Below, piece after piece: positions 1 to 8,715 of a DNA stretch of 42,069 nt (its first letter is position 1; every line of letters starts with the position of its first letter). The stretch lies in NCBI GenBank assembly GCA_002163245.1, contig MAAL01000144.1, positions 1-42,069 on the forward strand. The letters are read 5' to 3'. The notes below the pieces were generated by a model that was not told where the DNA came from, ran no database searches, and saw only the letters and a program-made list of their open reading frames with translations. Made by a program: the position numbers and the translations under genes. This DNA is from Gammaproteobacteria bacterium 42_54_T18 (GTDB lineage: Bacteria > Pseudomonadota > Gammaproteobacteria > Pseudomonadales > Ketobacteraceae).

Positions 1-587
1 AACCTTTTTGATCGAAGAAATTTGTACGATTTGTTCTCGCCACCAATTGATGACGAGCCAGATAAAAACAAACAGTTGTCGATGTTATGAAACTGTGGGA
101 CAGCAGTGATTTTACTCATGTAACGAGAGAGCGAAACAGCAGCCTTTTTAAAATCCCGAGAAAGCGCCGCTTTTCCTAGTGGGCCTAACAACGATAACGG
201 CATTGCTGGTTCATATGCTACCGTATACGTAAAACGCGTCATTGTATCGTCAATGGGCTCCAATAGATAATCTTCCACCAGTGCTTTTACAAATGGTAAG
301 TTTGTTTTAGCGAAATAAAATGCAAAACGTTTGTTATCTTCCCAATGGAAAAAATGCTCGTAAACCTTTAGCGCGCCCAAGCTAACGGTTCGCGTTGTAT
401 CAACACCGTAGGGCTTTGGTGTCGTCCAATCAACTCCCTTAATACCAGAAAACCACTGAGGCCAAGAATTCTCATCTTCGAAAACGGTAAATATTTGCTC
501 TGGAGTTGCGGCAATATCAACAACGTGAACAATCACATTAGGTGCAGTCTTAAGAAAGTCCATACCCACTGTTCTGCATACAGGCAT
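1..587 (-). CDS. SRPBCC/START-like family protein, partial (3' end outside window)
   Basis: About 195 codons are visible and the frame is still open at the window edge, so the C-terminus is missing. The N-terminal third follows the SRPBCC (polyketide cyclase/START-like) pattern: a beta strand (VIVHVVDIAATPEQIF) followed by a helix and the W-P-x-W motif of SWPQWFSGI at about residues 41-49. These are small helix-grip proteins that bind hydrophobic ligands in a cavity. The ligand cannot be told from the sequence. The ATG at 587 is chosen because AGGA sits about 7 nt upstream; an alternative ATG at 563 would drop 8 residues. There is no signal peptide, so it is probably cytoplasmic. It is co-oriented with the HD-GYP gene, but about 118 nt separate them, so an operon is uncertain. 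Confidence 0.75.
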   Translation of the reverse strand, partial: MPVCRTVGMDFLKTAPNVIVHVVDIAATPEQIFTVFEDENSWPQWFSGIKGVDWTTPKPYGVDTTRTVSLGALKVYEHFFHWEDNKRFAFYFAKTNLPFVKALVEDYLLEPIDDTMTRFTYTVAYEPAMPLSLLGPLGKAALSRDFKKAAVSLSRYMSKITAVPQFHNIDNCLFLSGSSSIGGENKSYKFLRSKR

Positions 588-705
588 AATTAAATCCTAT
601 TTGGTAATTAAAAATGATCGAACACAAGAGAATATGATCGACACGCCAAAATCCATTATATCCAGCTATCAACAAAACACACTGACCTTAGAGCCATATC
701 AACGA

Positions 706-2019
706 CTAATGCATCACCGCTTTCTTGAGTACGAGCCCTTTTTTTAGAAATTGCTTAATATCAATCCCATAGGTGCCATTGGGCACCTCATGTGCAATGG
801 TATATGGTACATTCCCTGGATCAAGGTGGCGTAACGATAAATCAATAATATGCTGGTGCATCCAATGTTTTGATTGATCTTGAACCAATATCACTTTTGG
901 ACGTAATTTACTGGATTCATTTTCCTCAACAATAATCCCAACTTCTCCATTCGTCATCTCAACGATAGACCCAGGAGGATAGATACCGATACATTTAATA
1001 AATTCCACCGCCAACTCTCTATCAAATTGAGAGCCCTTATTTTTGTAGATGATATCCAATGCCTCCATCGACGCTCTACCAACGTCATAACATCGAGTAC
1101 TTGTGATGGCATCATAGGCATCAGTTAATGCTACTATTTTTGCAAAATAGGGGATTTGATGTCCAGATAGTTGCCGTGGATAACCATGGCCATCAATTCT
1201 TTCATGATGAGAATAAGCCACATCAATCACAGCAAGATCCGATGTTGGCAGAGACAACAATAAATCCCTTCCCAATTCTGGGTGGCCTTTCATTACAACA
1301 AACTCTTCATCCGTGAAATGTTCAAATTTATTCAGTATATCGATGGGAATCTTTGACTTTCCAACATCATGTAACAAGCCACATAAACCAATTTTTCGAA
1401 TATCCGCGTCTTCATGCCCCAAAAAACGAGCAAATGCGATAGAAAGAATACACACATTTAACGAGTGCTCCGCGGTATAGGCATCTTTCTCTTTGATTTT
1501 TGTAAGCCATACAAGTGCATCACCGTTACGCAACAAACTATCAACAATATCATTAACCGCTGCCTTCGCCTCGTTCAAATCAAGCATCTTACCTATCCGA
1601 ATACCTTCAATGATATTTTTTGCTACGACTTTGGCGGATTTATAGGTAGATGAAGCCAACGGCATTTCCCGCTGGACATTGATTTTATTGACATATCGTA
1701 TGGCATTCTCTGGCGAGGGAGTACAACTCATCCCTTCTTTGATGAATTTCTCCGTTGAGAATCGTTTGGGTTTTATTTCTTTTTTCCGAGTAGAGTTACT
1801 TCGTTTTTTCAGAACAGCACGTCTATCGCCACTCAGAACAGCACCGTCAATATATACATATCCACACTGCTCATTTAAGGCATCAATCTCATCCTGCGAT
1901 TGAATGACAAACCCTTGTAAGAGAAAATCGCTATCCAGCCAAGGTTTATCGAGCTCAATGACATGCATGCCGAGTTGAAGCTTTGTTGTTAAAATTTGGG
2001 TTTTTATATGTTCTGTCAT
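706..2019 (-). CDS. HD-GYP domain c-di-GMP phosphodiesterase (DUF3391-type N-terminus)
   Basis: This 437-residue protein should hydrolyse cyclic di-GMP and so favour motility over attachment. Residues about 1-140 resemble the DUF3391 domain that often precedes HD-GYP, including TKLQLGMHVIELDKPW and a GYVYID segment. The catalytic domain spans about 170-345. It has the first metal-ligand histidine at H185, the HD pair H217-D218 in LLHDVGK, the H271-H272 pair and the signature G279-Y280-P281 in HHERIDGHGYP, so it looks catalytically competent. About 85 further residues follow as a small beta-rich tail. The frame extends upstream to 2061, but I place the start at the ATG at 2019, which has AGGTAGG about 9 nt upstream; the extra 14 residues have no family match. 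No membrane segment is seen, so the protein is cytosolic. Confidence 0.92.
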   Translation of the reverse strand: MTEHIKTQILTTKLQLGMHVIELDKPWLDSDFLLQGFVIQSQDEIDALNEQCGYVYIDGAVLSGDRRAVLKKRSNSTRKKEIKPKRFSTEKFIKEGMSCTPSPENAIRYVNKINVQREMPLASSTYKSAKVVAKNIIEGIRIGKMLDLNEAKAAVNDIVDSLLRNGDALVWLTKIKEKDAYTAEHSLNVCILSIAFARFLGHEDADIRKIGLCGLLHDVGKSKIPIDILNKFEHFTDEEFVVMKGHPELGRDLLLSLPTSDLAVIDVAYSHHERIDGHGYPRQLSGHQIPYFAKIVALTDAYDAITSTRCYDVGRASMEALDIIYKNKGSQFDRELAVEFIKCIGIYPPGSIVEMTNGEVGIIVEENESSKLRPKVILVQDQSKHWMHQHIIDLSLRHLDPGNVPYTIAHEVPNGTYGIDIKQFLKKGLVLKKAVMH

Positions 2020-2239
2020 ACAAAACCTACCTAAAAATATACGCCATCCAAAAACCAACACACCAAGACTTAATATATGCGCTGAATTTGCACACTGTCT
2101 AATACCTCATTCTTATATATACCGATAAAAAAACAATAAAAAACCGACAGGGATATTCGCAAAGAGCGTCCGACCCGTTATATTGTAAGTGAAATTGTCA
2201 CTACAAAAGAATGCATATTAATAAAATAGGTTAGTCCAC

Positions 2240-2908
2240 ATGGCAATAAAAATAGAGTTAGAAAACAATGAACAGCGTGTACTGGGCTGTTTAATAGAAA
2301 AAGAAATCACCACACCTGATCAATACCCCCTTTCTTTAAATGCACTAACAAACGCTTGTAATCAGAAAAGTAATCGCGACCCCGTAATGACGCTGTCAGA
2401 AGCTGACGTGCTAGACACACTACACCAATTAAAAGAAAAACACCTACTTACATTGGAAACTGGGTTCGGTAGTCGAGTGGTAAAGTATCGACATCGTTTT
2501 TGTAATACGGAATTTGGAGAGCTTAAATTATCCTCTCAAGAATTGGCTATCCTTTGTGTCATGTTCTTAAGGGGCCCTCAAACCCCTGGAGAGCTACGAA
2601 CCCGAACGAATCGCCTTTGTGAATTCTCAGATGTATCCGTTGTTGATAGTGTTCTCAACACATTATCTGGGCGAAACGATGGGCCTTTTGTCACTGTTTT
2701 GGATAGGGAACCTGGAAAGCGAGATTCACGATATGCTCACCTTTTTGGCCAACTTAACGCAGCCGAAATTACACTACCTCAAGAGCCCCAAAGCACATCA
2801 AATACCCCCTCTAACATCGACTCCAATAGTGAACGTATCGATTATTTGGAGTTAAGAGTCGATGAGCTTGAAAACAAACTCGCCGACATACTGGAACGCC
2901 TACGTTAA
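2240..2908 (+). CDS. YceH family protein (DUF480/UPF0502)
   Basis: The 222-residue protein matches the YceH/DUF480 family along its length. It opens with ENNEQRVLGCLIEKEITTPDQYPLS, a strong family signature, then has an NALTNACNQKSNRDPVM segment and a second winged-helix unit with LRGPQTPGELRTRTNR. The family fold is two tandem winged helices. In this protein a coiled-coil-like C-terminus (YLELRVDELENKLADILERLR) follows a Ser/Thr/Asn-rich linker. The biochemical role of the family is not established here; DNA binding is only inferred from the fold. The stop lies 7 nt from the convergent DUF1223 gene and no terminator hairpin is visible between them. Confidence 0.9.
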   Translation: MAIKIELENNEQRVLGCLIEKEITTPDQYPLSLNALTNACNQKSNRDPVMTLSEADVLDTLHQLKEKHLLTLETGFGSRVVKYRHRFCNTEFGELKLSSQELAILCVMFLRGPQTPGELRTRTNRLCEFSDVSVVDSVLNTLSGRNDGPFVTVLDREPGKRDSRYAHLFGQLNAAEITLPQEPQSTSNTPSNIDSNSERIDYLELRVDELENKLADILERLR

Positions 2909-2915
2909 ACGCTTC

Positions 2916-3665
2916 TTACAACCAACCCGCAATCACCTGTATTGGAGCAACATCTGATTGCTCTGATACCCATACAACAATGCTTTGCCGCTCAGGGTTA
3001 GATAATCCAGGGAATATAGTTGGCAACCGGAGGTCTGCCGAAAATTTACCATTATCTCCTTTTAACAACCTATTTTCATAACCAACCACGACGAAATCAT
3101 GCACTAACTCTAACCCCCTATTCTCTCCATGTTTAATGGGGGTTTTTATACCAAACCCCAAAATAGCCACATGAACACGAGCGCGCCGCTTACCAGTCGC
3201 ATCAAAGGTAACGTTGACTCTATGCGAGTCAATAACCGCCTTGAGGTCTATCTTCACTAGGCCTGGTTGATGAGGAACCGATTTTTGTCGAAACCATCCA
3301 TTCCAACCTTTGCCATTGACCACAAACCCCGGTGTTGCCACATTACGCGTATGTCCTAACTGCTGATAATTACGCTGGCGCTTGCTAAACTCTGCCCTCG
3401 CAAAGGGGTCTTTCCACCCTAAATAATCCCAGTAATCCACATGGAAATTTATCGGAATAATATCTCTCCATAGTGACGGCTCGTCAACAAATGAAGATAA
3501 CCAACGCTCTGCAGGTGGGCAGCTGCTACAACCCTGAGATGTATATAGTTCGAGAACAGTCGCAGGGCTTGCCCCTCCCTCAAGCAACAACGGAGCAGCA
3601 CTAGCCTTAGACACAAAAGAAAGTGCTGCGACCATAAAGATGGAAAAAAGCGTCTGATTTTTCAT
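2916..3665 (-). CDS. DUF1223 thioredoxin-fold protein, exported
   Basis: The protein has 249 residues when started at the ATG at 3665. That start gives a clean Sec signal peptide (MKNQTLFSIFMVAALSFVSK, then ASA-A cleavage near residue 23-24). The frame runs upstream to 3797, but the extra 44 residues are polar and would bury the signal peptide. The mature part matches DUF1223: VLELYTSQGCSSCPPAE with a CxxC at C46/C49, then INFHVDYWDYLGWKDPFA, RQRNYQQLGH and a TPGFVVNGKGW segment. The family has a thioredoxin-like fold. The CxxC suggests a periplasmic thiol-disulfide role, but the reaction and partners are unknown. It ends 7 nt from the convergent yceH-like gene. Confidence 0.85.
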   Translation of the reverse strand: MKNQTLFSIFMVAALSFVSKASAAPLLLEGGASPATVLELYTSQGCSSCPPAERWLSSFVDEPSLWRDIIPINFHVDYWDYLGWKDPFARAEFSKRQRNYQQLGHTRNVATPGFVVNGKGWNGWFRQKSVPHQPGLVKIDLKAVIDSHRVNVTFDATGKRRARVHVAILGFGIKTPIKHGENRGLELVHDFVVVGYENRLLKGDNGKFSADLRLPTIFPGLSNPERQSIVVWVSEQSDVAPIQVIAGWL

Positions 3666-3833
3666 TGATTCACTCGTATTAGCTGATACTAAACGTTTAT
3701 TTAACCCTTGTTCATCATAAATAAACCTCCTCTTCGAGTTATCACAATTTGGTAACGTTTCTATCACAATTCCCCTTAACAGCCTTACCGAAGCCAAGCT
3801 ACCTCCCTAGATACGTACTTTTTCACTAAACAC

Positions 3834-3861
3834 TTGACGGTTTCATTTGTCTCACTATAAT
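3834..3861 (+). promoter_or_regulatory. Sigma-70-type promoter of the TetR gene
   Basis: TTGACG at 3834-3839 and a perfect TATAAT at 3856-3861 are separated by 16 nt. The start codon follows 39 nt downstream, with AAGAGG as ribosome binding site. The operator-like palindrome at 3865-3878 would cover the transcription start. Confidence 0.7.
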
Positions 3862-3864
3862 AAA

Positions 3865-3878
3865 TAACCAACCAGTTA
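3865..3878. promoter_or_regulatory. Operator-like palindrome, probable TetR autoregulatory site
   Basis: TAACCAACCAGTTA lies 3 nt after the -10 box, where a bound repressor would block initiation. Its outer arms are TAAC/GTTA. A near-identical 14-mer (12 of 14 bases) lies on the other side of the same TetR gene at 4550-4563. Assignment to this TetR is inferred from position and recurrence. Confidence 0.6.
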
Positions 3879-3900
3879 CTTTTATTTAGAAAGAGGTCCC

Positions 3901-4521
3901 ATGACTACCGAAAGAACATCCAAAGGTGAGCAAACAAAGCAACGCATCTTAGAAGCTGCTGCTCAGATGTTCTGGAAGAGTAGCTACCATAATGTACGTG
4001 TTGATAAAATCGTGGCGGAAGCCGAAGTGAATAAGGCATCCTTTTATCAATACTTTAAAAACAAAGAACAAGCAGCATTAGAATGCGTCAATTACATGTT
4101 TGGCCGAACCAAGGAATATGTATTCGACGGTGCCTTTGAAAGTGAGCAAGATCCTGTTAAACGGCTCGAAGAGATTTTCAATCGCCTCTATCTCGCCCAT
4201 AAAGAAATGAAAGATGAGGACGGTATAATCTGTGGCTGCCCTTTCATGAATATGGGTAACGAATTGGCAACTGACAGCGAATTGATTCGCCAGAAAGTTG
4301 AACATGTCTATAGCGAGTTTCATCGCTACCACCAAAAGATTTATGAAGATGCGAAAGCTATGGGAATAACCAGCGTAAACTGGGAACCGGAAGTTATTGC
4401 TCGACAATTACAAGGGGTTTTGAACAGTAGCATGGCAAGTGCAAAGCTAAGAAATCGTCCAGAAGACATTCTTGATGCATTACCCGCTGCAAAAGCCATT
4501 TTAGGGGTGCTGCAGCAATAG
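3901..4521 (+). CDS. TetR/AcrR family transcriptional regulator
   Basis: This is a 206-residue repressor-type regulator. The N-terminal TetR helix-turn-helix is clear: TKQRILEAAAQMFWKSSYHNVRVDKIVAEAEVNKASFYQYFKNKEQ at about residues 12-57. The C-terminal ligand domain has the motif CGCPFMNMGNEL, typical of one common TetR subgroup, but the ligand cannot be predicted. A good sigma-70 promoter and a palindrome precede it, and a matching palindrome follows it, so autoregulation and control of the small downstream gene at 4656 are likely. No enzyme or efflux gene is divergent from it, which is unusual for TetR. Confidence 0.93.
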   Translation: MTTERTSKGEQTKQRILEAAAQMFWKSSYHNVRVDKIVAEAEVNKASFYQYFKNKEQAALECVNYMFGRTKEYVFDGAFESEQDPVKRLEEIFNRLYLAHKEMKDEDGIICGCPFMNMGNELATDSELIRQKVEHVYSEFHRYHQKIYEDAKAMGITSVNWEPEVIARQLQGVLNSSMASAKLRNRPEDILDALPAAKAILGVLQQ

Positions 4522-4549
4522 TAATCGATTTTAAGATTTGCGTGATTTA

Positions 4550-4563
4550 TAACTAACTAGTTA
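4550..4563. promoter_or_regulatory. Second operator-like palindrome downstream of the TetR gene
   Basis: TAACTAACTAGTTA differs from the upstream copy at 3865-3878 by two C-to-T changes. It lies 29 nt after the TetR stop and about 93 nt before the small gene at 4656, so it probably controls the small gene or a transcript starting here. Confidence 0.55.
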
Positions 4564-4655
4564 TTTTTATTAATATCAACGGAGATACAGATGAACATAT
4601 GACCCCAAAATCATTAGCCGACACAACTCATTCAACCCAATAAAGGATAGATAAA

Positions 4656-4829
4656 ATGATTGAATATATACTTATCACCGCACTTGCCAGCTTTATCAAT
4701 ATATACACTGTTACGGCAGTAATGGAGCCCAATTTACAACTTCAAGAACCTAAGATTGGATTTGTAACCGTAAGTGACGCAGGAGAAAGTACCATTAGAA
4801 ACACTGATGCCGAGATCAATAAAAGATAG
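4656..4829 (+). CDS. Small hypothetical protein (57 aa)
   Basis: This short reading frame codes for 57 residues with a good ribosome site (AAAGGA about 9 nt before the ATG). The N-terminus is hydrophobic (IEYILITALASFINIYTVTAV, residues 2-22) and could be a signal peptide or a single membrane anchor. The rest is a polar tail ending in NKR. No family is recognised. The TetR gene ahead of it and the operator-like palindrome at 4550-4563 suggest that it is the TetR target. Two mini-frames precede it: ATG at 4591 (M-N-I-stop) and an overlapping ATG at 4599 (14 codons). The stretch may therefore be a decayed longer gene, or a translational leader. That the gene is real is supported by context only. 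Confidence 0.5.
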   Translation: MIEYILITALASFINIYTVTAVMEPNLQLQEPKIGFVTVSDAGESTIRNTDAEINKR

Positions 4830-4872
4830 CAAGTTACATTTCCTCTTTTATTGCTCTCGACAGAAATACTAA

Positions 4873-5643
4873 CTAACCATAGGTTTTATCTAGATACTCA
4901 ATGATATCCCAAGATTCAAACATCTCCTCTCCCGTATTTGAATCAACCAGGTAGGGAACCTGAACTTTTCCCGACCGCTTATTCATAGCATCCCTTTTTG
5001 AGCCTGGTACAGGAACGTATGGTTTAGTAGTAAGTCGAAATTCCGGCGGTCCCATATCTGACCTTTGCTGCTTACCCAAATTACGCAAAATATAAGGAAT
5101 GCCCAACTCGGTTAAACGCTCTCGAACGGGGCGAGAGAATGGACTGGACTCAAAACTGTAAAGCTCTAATGGCTGTTCTGGTTTTTTCAACCCAGAGTAT
5201 GTAATACCATTATTGAGTCGTGATGCCGACGTCAGCATTGAACTTAACAATGCTGCTGAATGGGTCAGTTGAGAACGTTGCTTGCCATTTCCATATTGTG
5301 CATACAAATAATTAACAATATCGAAGCTTTCGTACATTTCTTGCCCGGTATTTGCATCAACAAGAAACGGCATTTGCACTTTACCACCCAAGGCCTTTAA
5401 CTCAGCCCTCACTTTTTCATCCCCTTTAGCCACTGGAATGATCTCGGCATCCAAATCCAATTCAGTTAAGGCTTCTCTCGCTAAGCGACAGAAAGGGCAG
5501 CCTTCCATATCATATAGTTTAAGCAAGGCCCCTTCTGGTGCACGGCCGACATTCTCTTTAATAACAGAGGTGCCCCGCCATAGGCCAAGGGTTGATGTGA
5601 GGGATGAGGGAACACCCCTAAAGAAATCTCGTGCCTTTAACAT
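4873..5643 (-). CDS. Tandem glutaredoxin/GST N-terminal-domain fusion protein
   Basis: The 256-residue protein holds two copies of a thioredoxin-fold GST-N/glutaredoxin domain. Domain 1 (about 40-118) has the redox motif C49-P-F-C52 and a cis-Pro in VQMPFLVDANTGQEMYESFDIV. Domain 2 (about 158-256) repeats the same layout, with S167-P-F-S170 in place of the cysteines and VQVPYLVDSNTGEEMFESWDII. The first domain may therefore be a dithiol oxidoreductase while the second keeps only the glutathione-binding fold. The all-alpha C-terminal domain of true GSTs is absent. The start at 5643 is supported by GGAG 7 nt upstream. There is no signal peptide. The substrate is unknown. Confidence 0.85.
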   Translation of the reverse strand: MLKARDFFRGVPSSLTSTLGLWRGTSVIKENVGRAPEGALLKLYDMEGCPFCRLAREALTELDLDAEIIPVAKGDEKVRAELKALGGKVQMPFLVDANTGQEMYESFDIVNYLYAQYGNGKQRSQLTHSAALLSSMLTSASRLNNGITYSGLKKPEQPLELYSFESSPFSRPVRERLTELGIPYILRNLGKQQRSDMGPPEFRLTTKPYVPVPGSKRDAMNKRSGKVQVPYLVDSNTGEEMFESWDIIEYLDKTYG

Positions 5644-5693
5644 GTATTACTCCATAAGGTATGCATTTTTGACCTTCGGAGTATAAAGCAATT

Positions 5694-6266
5694 TTACAAA
5701 AAGCTAGTAACACCTTGCATTAAAAGCTCGCTAAGCTCAGGTTTATCTTCACTGGAAAAATACTGCTGAATAAGTGTCGTAAATGTTGAGACTTGCTCAG
5801 GCGACAAACCTAGCTGATCAAACAACCCGATAAGCTCTCCTGCTTTTCCTGCTCCAGCCAGCAATCCGCTCACTAAACCACCATTATCTTGCTTCGTCGG
5901 CGCTGCGGCCAAAAGCCCATCCATTTCAGGGACAGCCTGAGCAATAGAAGCAAAATCTTCTTTGCTAAGGGTACCTTGAGCAGTTTTAAATATCGCCCCA
6001 AGTCCACCACTCGCCTGATCTGTAGTAACACCAGCGCTAGTGCTAACCAAATCCACGATAGATTGGGTCGCTGTTTCTTTCGCGATACCTGTTGCCACAC
6101 TCTTTAGATCTGAAGTTAGGCCTGGAGTTGTCACTTCAACGGGCTGCTCCACTTTTTCCGGTGAGGTTGTAGGTGTTACAAATAAATCATCCCACCAGCC
6201 TGCATAAGTAGATGTTGGAAATGATACAGCTGCCAGGAGTAAAACGAAGTTAAGAAGTTTGTTCAT
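5694..6266 (-). CDS. DUF2780 domain-containing exported protein
   Basis: The 190-residue protein starts at the ATG at 6266, giving a signal peptide (MNKLLNFVLLLAAVSFPTSTYA) with cleavage near residue 22 and AAGAGA as ribosome site. The frame extends 8 codons further upstream without support. The C-terminal 120 residues match DUF2780: GVTTDQASGGLGAIFKTAQG, then a hydrophilic helix, AVPEMDGLLAAAP, and the closing LGLSPEQVSTFTTLIQQYF. The family is small, exported and of unknown function, common in gammaproteobacteria. The Gly/Ala-rich middle (GLVSGLLAGAGKAGELIGLFDQLG) is also typical of it. It is co-oriented with the tandem GST-N gene, 50 nt away. Confidence 0.82.
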   Translation of the reverse strand: MNKLLNFVLLLAAVSFPTSTYAGWWDDLFVTPTTSPEKVEQPVEVTTPGLTSDLKSVATGIAKETATQSIVDLVSTSAGVTTDQASGGLGAIFKTAQGTLSKEDFASIAQAVPEMDGLLAAAPTKQDNGGLVSGLLAGAGKAGELIGLFDQLGLSPEQVSTFTTLIQQYFSSEDKPELSELLMQGVTSFL

Positions 6267-6520
6267 AGTAATCTCTTGTATGTTATTCACGCAGTCAAAG
6301 GAGAATTCGATCGCAGACTATCACACCTTCAGCTTGTTCGCCCTACAACGAAGCCAAAGGCCCCGCAAATTTTACGGTATATTACATTCCTCCTTCTTTC
6401 GCGCTCTATCCACTACGGCTTCCCACTTTCATTTCTCTGCTATGCTTTTATTTGTCGAATAGTATAAACGGCAACTTTAATACCCGCTTTCAGACTTCAC
6501 ACCACAATACAGTACTTTAT

Positions 6521-8557
6521 ATGAACAAAATTTTAGCCCCTATCATCTATTTTAATAGCAATATCAGCATTGCAGGTAAATTCCTGCTACTTGGTATTCT
6601 GTTTTATACATCTCTTCTCACTACCGGCTATGTTATCTCTCAAAATGCGTATAAAGCACTTATCTCCGCCGATACAAAGCAACAAGGCGTTGAGCTTATT
6701 CGAAAAGCGTTATCTTTAAGGGGCCGATATGACAGTTTTCTAGATATGGAGGCTGCATCAATAGCCAATGACGACCCAGCTCCTGGCCCCCGCGCCCAAA
6801 CATTATTAAAAGAATTAAGAACATCTGCCGAAAGCCTAAGCAACAGTAACACTCCCTGGTTAAAAGCAGATCTATTACAAAGCAAACTTAACAATGTTCA
6901 TACCAGCATAGAAGTTTCTGCTAACAGGAAAATCAAGTCCTCCAGTTTGCAATTCCTTTACAATGATAACGAAAGGATTATCGCCATCACGTCTTCGTTT
7001 GTTGAGTCACTGATGGATACCAGTGGCCTTTACGGTGATCACGACCAAAGCATTAGAAATTTACTGAAATTTATTACCAGTGACATGGATGGCATATTTC
7101 AAATTTTATCAAAAACACGCGGCATTGGCTCTCAAGCGATATTGTCGGACTTTCCAAGTTCCGACACACTCAACTTGCTTGATGCCGTATATGTTGAAAT
7201 CGAGAATGCTGAAAACTCCTTATTAGATCGAGTTACAACAGCCTTTCCTACCGAGGATATAAGCACAATACAACCCACTGTTAACAAGGCAATAACCGCC
7301 TTAAAGGCCGCGCGTACATTATTAGATGAACAAATCATTTCCGCTACTGAGAAGGATTTAACATGGGATACCTATTACGACAAACTTTCTGAAAAAATCG
7401 ATAGCCAAAATACACTCACCATTGCAGCCCTTGATTTAATACTTAAAAAAGTTCAGCTATCCCGAACTGCCGCTAATAGCAAATTGGAAGAAACCATTGC
7501 TATCGAAATAGCCATTCTACTTGCCACGATATATTTATTTTTAGGTTTTTACTTTTCTATGACAACCCCCATAAAAAACCTGGTTGAGGGCGCCCGCCAA
7601 ATGGCCGATGGTGACATGACCGTCGTATTAAAAAAGACATCCAGAGATGAATTAGGCCATTTAACAGAATGCTTTAATGAAAGTGCCGACCGGGTTCATG
7701 AACTCATCAAACAAGTTAATACTAGCTCCAACAATGTTTTTAGATTATCTGCACAAACCAGCCAGGTATCACAAGAAACCAGTGATTTAATCAATGTTCA
7801 GCTTAAGGACACCAGGGAGATTGCCGAAACAGTGGCAGGCTCCGTAACTGAAATGAGCATTAATCTTCAAGATGCGGCAGACTTTTCCAGTCAAGCAGAG
7901 GAAACTGTTCACAGTACTCGCGACGCATCAACAACAGCCAGTGATATTGTATCCAGCTCCCTAAGCAATATCGAAATGTTACACAAAGAGGTTCAAGCGA
8001 CATCACAAACTATTCATGAACTCGCGAAAGACAGCGACACCATAGGAAAAGTGGTCGATGAAATTAATGGAATTGCAGAACAAACTAACCTATTAGCGTT
8101 AAATGCAGCCATTGAAGCGGCAAGAGCGGGAGAGCAAGGCCGAGGTTTTGCCGTTGTAGCGGATGAAGTTCGATCTCTGTCACAAAGAACCCATGAATCC
8201 ACAAGTAATATCAAAACAATCATTGAACAATTTGTGAAACGTACACAAGAGTCCGTAAGTGCCATGTCACGCAGCCAAGAGCGCGTTCAAAGTACCGTAG
8301 AAGAACCTACGGCAGTTGGAGAAACATTGCGGGATATTAATAGAAAATTAATAGAAGTGGTTGAAATGAACACGACCATTGCGCAAACCACTCAAAAGGA
8401 AGCAGGCATCGCTAAGGACATTGATAATAGCTTAAGTGTGATTAGAGAAATGGGAAGCAGCACGTTTGAAAGCGCCAATGCAGCCACTAAAGTTAGCCAA
8501 GACCTTTCAGACGAGGCTTTAGCACTCAAACAAGCACTGTCATCCTTTAAGATCTAA
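6521..8557 (+). CDS. Methyl-accepting chemotaxis protein
   Basis: A transmembrane chemoreceptor of 678 residues from the ATG at 6521; a TTG at 6452 in the same frame would add 23 residues. Neither start has a strong ribosome site. TM1 is at about 17-38 and TM2 at about 326-347. They flank a periplasmic sensor of about 285 residues, mostly helical and without a recognised ligand family. A HAMP domain follows (about 348-400), then the cytoplasmic signalling hairpin. Its highly conserved tip [20 protein letters not shown] to [16 protein letters not shown] is at about 513-556. There is no obvious CheR-tethering pentapeptide; the protein ends [11 protein letters not shown]. No chemotaxis operon is nearby, so it presumably signals through a shared CheA/CheW. 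Confidence 0.93.
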   Translation: MNKILAPIIYFNSNISIAGKFLLLGILFYTSLLTTGYVISQNAYKALISADTKQQGVELIRKALSLRGRYDSFLDMEAASIANDDPAPGPRAQTLLKELRTSAESLSNSNTPWLKADLLQSKLNNVHTSIEVSANRKIKSSSLQFLYNDNERIIAITSSFVESLMDTSGLYGDHDQSIRNLLKFITSDMDGIFQILSKTRGIGSQAILSDFPSSDTLNLLDAVYVEIENAENSLLDRVTTAFPTEDISTIQPTVNKAITALKAARTLLDEQIISATEKDLTWDTYYDKLSEKIDSQNTLTIAALDLILKKVQLSRTAANSKLEETIAIEIAILLATIYLFLGFYFSMTTPIKNLVEGARQMADGDMTVVLKKTSRDELGHLTECFNESADRVHELIKQVNTSSNNVFRLSAQTSQVSQETSDLINVQLKDTREIAETVAGSVTEMSINLQDAADFSSQAEETVHSTRDASTTASDIVSSSLSNIEMLHKEVQATSQTIHELAKDSDTIGKVVDEINGIAEQTNLLALNAAIEAARAGEQGRGFAVVADEVRSLSQRTHESTSNIKTIIEQFVKRTQESVSAMSRSQERVQSTVEEPTAVGETLRDINRKLIEVVEMNTTIAQTTQKEAGIAKDIDNSLSVIREMGSSTFESANAATKVSQDLSDEALALKQALSSFKI

Positions 8558-8613
8558 CAGCAAGCTAGTACTTATGCCTCTCGATAACGTGACTTATTCA
8601 CGAGAACATCTCT

Positions 8614-8641
8614 TTCACAACAGCAGCGCCTCTGTAATAAT
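8614..8641 (+). promoter_or_regulatory. Possible sigma-70 promoter for hcp
   Basis: TTCACA (8614-8619) and AATAAT (8636-8641) are each 5 of 6 to consensus and are separated by 16 nt. They leave a leader of about 70 nt before the Hcp start. No sigma-54 box was seen. The match is to consensus only. Confidence 0.35.
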
Positions 8642-8715
8642 TCACTTACTGAATCGGGACACCGATACAAACAAGTTAACCAAAACATAAATACAACAAC
8701 CATAGGATTCTCAAC

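Noticed and set aside
6267-6520. Sigma-28 (flagellar) promoter ahead of the chemoreceptor
   Set aside because: No TAAA plus GCCGATAA pair with proper spacing was found in the gap.
8287-8306. Hairpin in the chemoreceptor gene (CCGTAG/CTACGG)
   Set aside because: Short 6-bp stem within conserved coding sequence; expected by chance.
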